Source: Kluyvera georgiana ATCC 51603 (lineage in GTDB: Bacteria > Pseudomonadota > Gammaproteobacteria > Enterobacterales > Enterobacteriaceae). From it: a stretch of 56,840 nucleotides of DNA. Positions within the stretch are counted from its first letter, which is position 1. Every line of letters begins with the position of its first letter. The stretch covers positions 1 through 56,840 of the forward strand of contig NZ_LXEU01000044.1 of assembly GCF_001654985.1 (NCBI RefSeq), written 5' to 3'. The notes beneath the pieces are model-generated. The model had not been told where the DNA came from, did not search any database, and saw nothing but the letters and a program-made list of their open reading frames with translations. Below, piece by piece: positions 51,265-56,840 of the stretch. The translations under genes and the position numbers were made by a program.

Positions 51265-52665
51265 ATGCCAATTATCCAGAATGCAATAACATCCCTGATG
51301 GGCGGTGATGCCAGCGATGACTGGCAGGGGCAGTTAAGGCCCAGCTCATTCAGAGGAGTGCCATTTGCAATTGTTGCTGAGGAAGGAAGCCACGGCCGAC
51401 GCCAGGCGGTACATGAATATCCCTACCGTGATACAGCCTGGATAGAGGATATCGGTCGAGCAACAAGGCGATTTGTTATTCGCGGTTTTTTGATTCAGAA
51501 CAGCCAGGTTTATGGTGGCGGCGATGCCATCACACAGCGCCAGTCATTAATTGAAGCCTGTGAACAAAAAGGTAGCGGTACGCTCGTCCATCCGACACTG
51601 GGCGAATTAACGGTTTCCATCCCTGAGAATGGTTTGCGTATTTCCGGTTCGATGGAGAACGGGCGAGTATTTGAATTTACCCTGATGGCAATTGAATCAG
51701 GGCTTAAAGTGTTTGCTGTCACGGGCAGTACCGTTGCAGGCGCCACGGTGAAAACCAACTATCTGAAACTGGTCAGCACTGCTGTGCTGAGCACGATTGC
51801 CAGAGTTAAGAGTGAAATCCGCGGTGTCACACAGGCTATAAACACCATCAGAGGCACGGTCACGTTCTGGACTAACATGGTTGACAGCACCATCAGTCAG
51901 GTCACGAATCTCAGCAATGTCCTGAACTCCACGTTCGGGAATACCCGGTACGGACGTTACAGTAAAGGCTCTGTGGGCGGTAGTTCCTCTGCTGTTGCTG
52001 GCAAATCGTCAGTTGCTGATGTGGATGATGAGAGAGCACTGGCTGACAAGGTAACAGCCCAGTCGGTAATGGACCGGAAAAATGTTACCAACATGTCGAG
52101 CCAGCTTAGCCGCTCCAACACGCCTGATGAGTTTGTCCAGGGCGTCGCCGACGTGGTAAACGCAATTCTTAACAGCGCCGGCAGCGTTAATGACCGAATC
52201 ACTGCGCTGGAAAAACTGGCTAATTCAATCAGCACGGAGTACCAGCAGTCCGACAGCAGCAAAGCGATTTCGGCGACCATGAACACGCTGATTGTTGTGC
52301 TGTGTACTGGTGCCATGACCAGTGCCGCTGCGGACTCCAGACCTGCCAGTACAGACGAGGCAGAAGAGTTAACTCAACGAGTTTCTGTGCAACTGGATAC
52401 GGCGCTGGTTCTGGCTGGAGACCGCGCTGACGATGATATGTATAACGCGCTTCTCGCCGTCAGATCGGCATTCCTTTCCACGATGAGTGAGCGTGCTTCT
52501 GGTCTGAGCGAGCTTATTCAGGTTACTACCGCTCAGCCGCTTCCGGCGCTGACGCTGGCAAACCGATTATACCAGGATGCCACCCGTGCAGATGAACTGG
52601 TACAGGAAGCGCGCGTACCCCATCCGGCGTTTATGCCGACAACCATGAAGGTACTGAGGCAATGA
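51265..52665 (+). CDS. DNA circularisation/baseplate hub protein (Mu gpN type)
   Basis: A 466-residue protein of the Mu gpN family, with the conserved N-terminal domain (PSSFRGVPFAIVAEEGSHGR... RRFVIRGFLI). It connects the tube to the baseplate hub. GGAGG precedes the ATG. It overlaps the next gene by 4 bp. Confidence 0.9.
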   Translation: MPIIQNAITSLMGGDASDDWQGQLRPSSFRGVPFAIVAEEGSHGRRQAVHEYPYRDTAWIEDIGRATRRFVIRGFLIQNSQVYGGGDAITQRQSLIEACEQKGSGTLVHPTLGELTVSIPENGLRISGSMENGRVFEFTLMAIESGLKVFAVTGSTVAGATVKTNYLKLVSTAVLSTIARVKSEIRGVTQAINTIRGTVTFWTNMVDSTISQVTNLSNVLNSTFGNTRYGRYSKGSVGGSSSAVAGKSSVADVDDERALADKVTAQSVMDRKNVTNMSSQLSRSNTPDEFVQGVADVVNAILNSAGSVNDRITALEKLANSISTEYQQSDSSKAISATMNTLIVVLCTGAMTSAAADSRPASTDEAEELTQRVSVQLDTALVLAGDRADDDMYNALLAVRSAFLSTMSERASGLSELIQVTTAQPLPALTLANRLYQDATRADELVQEARVPHPAFMPTTMKVLRQ

Positions 52666-53747
52666 ATGCAGACAGCGATCTGGATGTTGTTTCTCTGACG
52701 GTCGACGGCAAAATCATTGAGGGCTGGGATTCTGTCCGGGTAACGCGGGGGATTGAGCGTTTTCCCTCTGATTTCGATCTTGGGCTGATGGATTACTTCC
52801 CTGGCAACGAAGATCGTCAGCTCGTTGAAGAGGGCATGTCCTGTGAAGTTCGTATCGGAGATGATCTGACGCTGACGGGATATGTGGATGACTGGGAGCC
52901 CGCACTATCGCGTTCCCGCCATGAGGTCCGCGCCACGGGCAGGAGCAAATGTCAGGACCTGGTGGATTGCTCAGCCGAGTGGCCTAACAACGTCATTAAT
53001 GCCAGTAATGCGCTTGAAATTGCTTCTCGCCTGGCATCCTACTACGGCATCACCGTAACCACGGATGTTGATGAACTTGTGAAGGTTCCCCAGTTCACTC
53101 TGAACTGGGGTGAGTCTCCGCAAGAAGTCATCGATCGGGTGGCCAGATGGTCTGCTCTGCTTTACTACGATCAGCCCGATGGAAACCTGTTACTGACCCG
53201 GGTGGGAACACGCCGTGCAGCGAGCGGAATAGCCGAAGGGGTAAATGTCGAACAGGCGTACTACCGCAAATCGATGGCCGACAGGTTTTCAGACTATGTC
53301 GGTGTATCAATGAGCGTTTCTCCAATTGCAGGGTATTCGCCTGATACGGCCTATGACGCTGTGACTCTGGCAACGGCGAGAGATCCGGAGGCCGCCCGCA
53401 TGCGGTACCGAAAACATATATCGATTGTGGAAAGTACCCTGATGGCTACTCAACAGGCACAAAGTGCGATCGACTGGGAAATGAACCGGCGGTACGGGCG
53501 TTCAAAACAGCTCTCGGTAACCATCGATTCCTGGAGGGATAAAGACGGGAAACTGTGGGAACCAAACACATTGATCCCCGTTGATCTTCCCACCTTACGG
53601 TTGCCGAAGACTGAATTGCTACTGGCAGAAGTCACCTATATGCGCGATGACTACGGCACCCATGCACGCATGACGCTGATGCCGCCTGAAGCATTCGCCG
53701 TTCAGCCATATGCCTTCTACCAGAACCTGGCGGGATTCAATACATGA
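52662..53747 (+). CDS. baseplate hub protein (Mu gp44/gpP type)
   Basis: A 361-residue hub protein, trimeric, of the gp27-like fold (SLTVDGKIIEGWDSVRVTRG at the start and TRVGTRRAASGIAEGVNVEQ in the middle). It anchors the spike and the last tube ring. The end overlaps the spike gene by 4 bp. Confidence 0.92.
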   Translation: MNADSDLDVVSLTVDGKIIEGWDSVRVTRGIERFPSDFDLGLMDYFPGNEDRQLVEEGMSCEVRIGDDLTLTGYVDDWEPALSRSRHEVRATGRSKCQDLVDCSAEWPNNVINASNALEIASRLASYYGITVTTDVDELVKVPQFTLNWGESPQEVIDRVARWSALLYYDQPDGNLLLTRVGTRRAASGIAEGVNVEQAYYRKSMADRFSDYVGVSMSVSPIAGYSPDTAYDAVTLATARDPEAARMRYRKHISIVESTLMATQQAQSAIDWEMNRRYGRSKQLSVTIDSWRDKDGKLWEPNTLIPVDLPTLRLPKTELLLAEVTYMRDDYGTHARMTLMPPEAFAVQPYAFYQNLAGFNT

Positions 53748-54328
53748 AGCAACTATTTAAACATGCAGCGACTAGGATCGCCGGCATGCTGGGGATTGGC
53801 CGGATCACGGCTATGAAAGATGGTGGGGTGGTGCAGTCAATCCAGTACCAGACTCCGCTGGAGGTGGCCAGCGCACCGCGGATGGCTGAATTTGGTTTTT
53901 CATCCGGCCTGCCGTCAGGGACTGACGTGGTTCTGGCTTTTATTGGCGGTGATCGTTCCAGCGCGGTGGTAATTGCGTCCAACCATCAGGGGTTTCGTCA
54001 TACAGGCCTGAAAGCGGGCGAAACGGTCATGTATAACCAGTGGGGTCTTAATATTCTCCTGACGGAGAAGGGGATCTTCCTGGATGCAAAGGGCCAGAAT
54101 GTTGAGGTCAATAACGCCACTAACGTGACCATCAATGCCAGCCAGGGGATTCTTGCAAATACCCCGATCCTGAGGTGCACGGGTGACATTGTTGATAACT
54201 GTGAAACCAATACCCGAACACTGAAAGAGCTGCGGGATGCACATAATGACCATGATCATGTGGTTAAAAATGCCCAGAGTGGCAATGACAATATCCGCAG
54301 CCAAAAAACAGAGGATCAGGTGACATGA
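53744..54328 (+). CDS. baseplate spike protein (Mu gp45/gpV type)
   Basis: A 194-residue membrane-piercing spike. An OB-fold (about 15-85) is followed by a repetitive beta-helix (NVEVNNATNVTINASQGILA) and a C-terminal tip with an HDH motif (HNDHDHVV), which in P2 gpV-type spikes binds an iron ion. The protein would pierce the outer membrane on sheath contraction. Confidence 0.9.
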   Translation: MKQLFKHAATRIAGMLGIGRITAMKDGGVVQSIQYQTPLEVASAPRMAEFGFSSGLPSGTDVVLAFIGGDRSSAVVIASNHQGFRHTGLKAGETVMYNQWGLNILLTEKGIFLDAKGQNVEVNNATNVTINASQGILANTPILRCTGDIVDNCETNTRTLKELRDAHNDHDHVVKNAQSGNDNIRSQKTEDQVT

Positions 54329-54762
54329 GTGACATCGCTTCATTCTGGAATGTGGATGAGATGTTTGCTGACTGGCAGAAAGGGCTGGGCGAACTCACCA
54401 CGGGGAACGATTTACAGACTGCAATACTGGACAGCCTGTTTACTGACAGGCTGGCGCGCGCTGACGATGATTATGAGGATAGCGATCGCCGCGGCTGGTG
54501 GGGGGATTCCGGGGAGGAATCCCAACTGGGATCCCGGCTGTGGCTGCTACGGCGGAAAAAACTGACCCCGGATGTAGCAAAAAAAGCGGAGGAATACTCG
54601 AGTGAAGCGCTCAACTGGTTAAAGGTTGATGGCGTTGTCAGCGAGGTTATTCCTGTTGCCAGGATCGTCCTGCCTGACCGGCTCAATCTCATTATCCGCT
54701 ATCAGGCACCGGGGAAGGACTGGCAGGAATTCAGGTTTTACTGGATATGGGAGCAACGTTAA
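54325..54762 (+). CDS. baseplate protein (Mu gp46 type)
   Basis: A 145-residue GP46-family protein, equivalent to the P2 W / T4 gp25 wedge protein. Visible patterns are DSLFTDRLARADDDYED and a Trp/Gly-rich stretch RRGWWGDSGEESQLGSRLWL. It overlaps the spike gene by 4 bp and is followed 1 bp later by baseplate J. Confidence 0.9.
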   Translation: MSDIASFWNVDEMFADWQKGLGELTTGNDLQTAILDSLFTDRLARADDDYEDSDRRGWWGDSGEESQLGSRLWLLRRKKLTPDVAKKAEEYSSEALNWLKVDGVVSEVIPVARIVLPDRLNLIIRYQAPGKDWQEFRFYWIWEQR

Positions 54763-54763
54763 T

Positions 54764-55906
54764 ATGCCGTTTAAACGACCGACGCTGAGCGAACTCCGCG
54801 ACGGAAACCGGAAATTTATGCAGGCGGAGCTTGAGGATGTTGGTGCGCTCCTGCGGTTCGCGAACCTGAAGGTACTGGCTGACATGGATGCGGGGATGGG
54901 GCATTTGCATTACGCCTACCTTGACTATATTGCCCTGCAGACAAACCCGTTTACCTCTACCGATGAGTATCTCGCCGGGTGGATGGCCCTTAAGCAGGTA
55001 TTCAGAAAACCAGCAGCAGCGGCGAAGTCGCCTGCGGTACAGGCTAGTGGCAGTGCTGACAGTATTATCCCTGTTGGCTCGATCATTAACCGCGGGGACG
55101 GATACCAGTATCGGACGGATGCAGATCTTAAAATTCAGGCAGATGGATTTGGTATCGTCGCGGTGACGGCCATCCTGCCGGATATTACCAGTGATGTAAC
55201 GGGTGGAGGCGCGCGCGGTAACGCTGATGCCGGGACCATAATGACCCTGGACGCGAATATTGCTGGCGTGGATCCACAGGTAACGTTACTGTCCGCGGCG
55301 ACCGGCGGAGCCGATATTGAAACGGAAGAGGACTTTCGCAGTCGTGGCTTGCTGGCATGGCAGAATCCGCCTCAGGGTGGAAGCGACGCCGATTATAAAA
55401 AATGGGCGCTTGAGGTTTCGGGCGTCACCCGCGCGTGGGTAAAGCGGCGTCTGAACGGGGCCGGGACCGTTGGCGTGTATATCATGTGTGATCGGAATGA
55501 CAATGGTGGGTTTCCGGTCGGTACCGATGGAATATCCCAACTTGAGGACTGGGGGGCTGTTAAAGCCACCGGAGACCAGCTCGCTGTCGCCGACCACATC
55601 TATCCGCAGCAGACAGACACTGCCATTGTTTTCGTATGTTCCCCGATCAAGAAAGTCATCAATATTGAAATCTCTGGTATCAAAAATGCCGACAGCACCA
55701 CAGTTCAGGGTATAAAAGACGCGCTGACGGCGCTGTTTTTTGATGAGGCTAACCCTGATGGTTCCGGGAAAGTTTACCTCTCTGATATTAACGGGAGTAT
55801 CGGCGGTGTTAGTGGCACGACGGGCTATATCCTTAACTCTCCGATGGCCAATATCACCTTTGCTGTTGGCGAAATTCCGGTGCTTGGCGGGGTGAATTTT
55901 GTATGA
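54764..55906 (+). CDS. baseplate J-like protein (Mu gp47 type)
   Basis: A 380-residue wedge protein of the baseplate J family. Conserved elements include MPFKRPTLSELRDGNRKF, DIETEEDFRSRGLLAWQNPP and the GGSDADYKKWALEVSGVTRA motif. ATG 54764 is right after the previous stop; the extra upstream open frame is shadow. It overlaps gp48 by 4 bp. Confidence 0.93.
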   Translation: MPFKRPTLSELRDGNRKFMQAELEDVGALLRFANLKVLADMDAGMGHLHYAYLDYIALQTNPFTSTDEYLAGWMALKQVFRKPAAAAKSPAVQASGSADSIIPVGSIINRGDGYQYRTDADLKIQADGFGIVAVTAILPDITSDVTGGGARGNADAGTIMTLDANIAGVDPQVTLLSAATGGADIETEEDFRSRGLLAWQNPPQGGSDADYKKWALEVSGVTRAWVKRRLNGAGTVGVYIMCDRNDNGGFPVGTDGISQLEDWGAVKATGDQLAVADHIYPQQTDTAIVFVCSPIKKVINIEISGIKNADSTTVQGIKDALTALFFDEANPDGSGKVYLSDINGSIGGVSGTTGYILNSPMANITFAVGEIPVLGGVNFV

Positions 55907-56496
55907 GCCTCTTTTCAAAAAATGATTATGCCGGTGCGCTTGGTGCGCTGCTACCGACGGGCAGGGCATGGCCCCGGTCGCAAAGAACGGTACAGGCTGC
56001 GGTATTACGGGCACTGGGTAGCTCGTTTCAGCGTTCTGACAGCGATGCGCAAAGCCTGATTACTGGCGCTTTTCCGCCTACAGCGACGGTAATGTTGCCA
56101 GAATGGGAAAGCTCTCTGGGGCTGCCAGATGATTGCGCGATTGGTGAGTCCGGTGGCGTCAGCGATCGCCAGCGCGCCGTGGTAGCAAAGTTAATCAGCA
56201 CCGGCGGTCTGAACCGCGATTACTACATCCGGGTGGCCGCAGCTCTTGGTTATACCATCACTATCACACAGTTCCGCCCCGCTATGAGTGGCATGTCAGT
56301 ATGCGGTGATGCGCTTAACGGTGACGAGTGGCCATTTACCTGGCGGATAAATGCGCCACAAACAACAATCAAGTATTCGCTTGCTGGCGCGTCCTACTGC
56401 GGCGATCCGCTCGCATCGTGGGGCAATAAACAACTGGAGTGTTCAATCAACAAAATTGCCCCATCCCATCTGAACATCATTTTCAATTATTCATAA
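55903..56496 (+). CDS. tail protein (Mu gp48/YmfQ, DUF2313 type)
   Basis: A 197-residue wedge-type baseplate protein (GALLPTGRAWPRS at the start, the LPEWESSLGLPDDC motif, then a C-terminal domain with several cysteines). It is the equivalent of P2 gpI and links the baseplate to the tail fibre gene that follows after a 51-bp gap. Confidence 0.92.
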   Translation: MSLFSKNDYAGALGALLPTGRAWPRSQRTVQAAVLRALGSSFQRSDSDAQSLITGAFPPTATVMLPEWESSLGLPDDCAIGESGGVSDRQRAVVAKLISTGGLNRDYYIRVAAALGYTITITQFRPAMSGMSVCGDALNGDEWPFTWRINAPQTTIKYSLAGASYCGDPLASWGNKQLECSINKIAPSHLNIIFNYS

Positions 56497-56547
56497 CTGA
56501 TATTTCCCCCTCTGATTTTATCGCTTAACACTAAGTGAGGATTAACT

Positions 56548-56840
56548 ATGCTCCGAATCGGGCAAGTCGAAGCCACTGCAACGCAGGATGGCAAATATAC
56601 TGATGGAAGTGTTGCTGGTGGTATTGCCGCAACGAGGCTGCGGGCAGCAGCGTTTAACGCCATGCAGGAAGAGTTAGCGCATATCGTAGAGTCAGCAGGT
56701 TTGACGCTCGACATTAACGATATGACTCAGGTTTTAAAGGCCATTCAAAAACTGACACTGAGCCGTACAAACCCATTTGCCGATATCAAATCAGATGGTG
56801 CAGCGGCGATCTCTACGGCTCTCACAAACCTTGGTTTGGG
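56548..56840 (+). CDS. tail fibre protein, N-terminal part (cut by window end)
   Basis: ATG 56548 follows GTGAGG. The 97 visible residues (MLRIGQVEATATQDGKYTDG... RTNPFADIKSDGAA) are the baseplate-attachment domain common to tail fibres of contractile enterobacterial phages; NPFADIK-type repeats are typical. The receptor-binding part and any inversion system lie outside the window. Confidence 0.82.
   Translation, partial: MLRIGQVEATATQDGKYTDGSVAGGIAATRLRAAAFNAMQEELAHIVESAGLTLDINDMTQVLKAIQKLTLSRTNPFADIKSDGAAAISTALTNLGL

Larger units (their letters stand above)
15394..56840. mobile_element. mosaic temperate prophage (Rac-like early region, lambda-type head, Mu-type contractile tail), right end not in window
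   Basis: Integrase, excisionase-like gene, repressor with matched operators, replication, Q antiterminator, lysis, terminase, head and contractile tail genes follow in continuous functional order, without obvious large decay. All structural genes read rightward from the late promoter. The leftward pL operon runs recE-recT to xis. The left boundary is placed just after the yciY terminator; the exact edge is uncertain by up to about 200 bp. The element runs off the right end inside a tail fibre gene, so it exceeds 41 kb. Confidence 0.97.

Overview
The window is the junction between an enterobacterial core chromosome and an intact-looking temperate prophage. The core part (1-15,393) has the order hns, tdk, adhE, ychE, oppABCDF, a voltage-gated K+ channel gene, yciU, clsA, yciY. 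This is the Escherichia/Salmonella/Citrobacter/Enterobacter arrangement; the channel gene between oppF and yciU, as I remember it, points away from E. coli K-12 and towards a Citrobacter/Enterobacter/Salmonella-like host. Species cannot be fixed from the sequence alone.

From about 15,394 to the end of the window (more than 41 kb, right end not included) lies a mosaic prophage. Its early region is organised like the E. coli Rac prophage: int, an excisionase-like gene, a DUF4060 gene, a PerC-like regulator, recT, recE, a YdaE-like zinc peptide, a Kil-like peptide, the leftward promoter pL, a LexA-type repressor, YdaS (Cro analogue), YdaT (CII-like role) and YdaU/YdaV replication genes. Matching 16-bp operators can be read at both pL and the repressor/ydaS intergenic region, so the immunity circuit is visible directly. 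Between pL and the repressor, where lambda carries rex and sieB, sits a self-contained two-gene cassette (a DUF6414-like protein plus a 59-residue charged peptide) with its own promoter and terminator. I regard it as the best candidate for an undescribed exclusion or defence system.

The middle region (27,463-33,625) is a chain of small overlapping accessory genes leading to NinG, an inserted HNH endonuclease and a phage-82-type Q antiterminator. The late promoter, a Q-dependent terminator, holin, SAR-type endolysin and nested Rz/Rz1 spanins follow. A YfbU-like gene with an out-of-frame start and a block of eight TGTCCCA heptamers precede the terminase.

The structural genes combine a lambda-type head (Nu1-like and GpA-like terminase, gpW, portal, S49 protease, scaffold, decoration protein, gpE capsid, FII) with a Mu-type contractile tail (tail terminator, DUF2635, sheath, tube, frameshifted assembly chaperone, tape measure with a transglycosylase domain, gpN, gp44-gp48 baseplate). 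The window ends inside the tail fibre gene. The particle would therefore be a myovirus with a lambda-like capsid. Small cargo genes with their own terminators (morons) sit at 30,151, 34,043 and 50,712, and several genes under 60 codons were recovered by reading the gaps.
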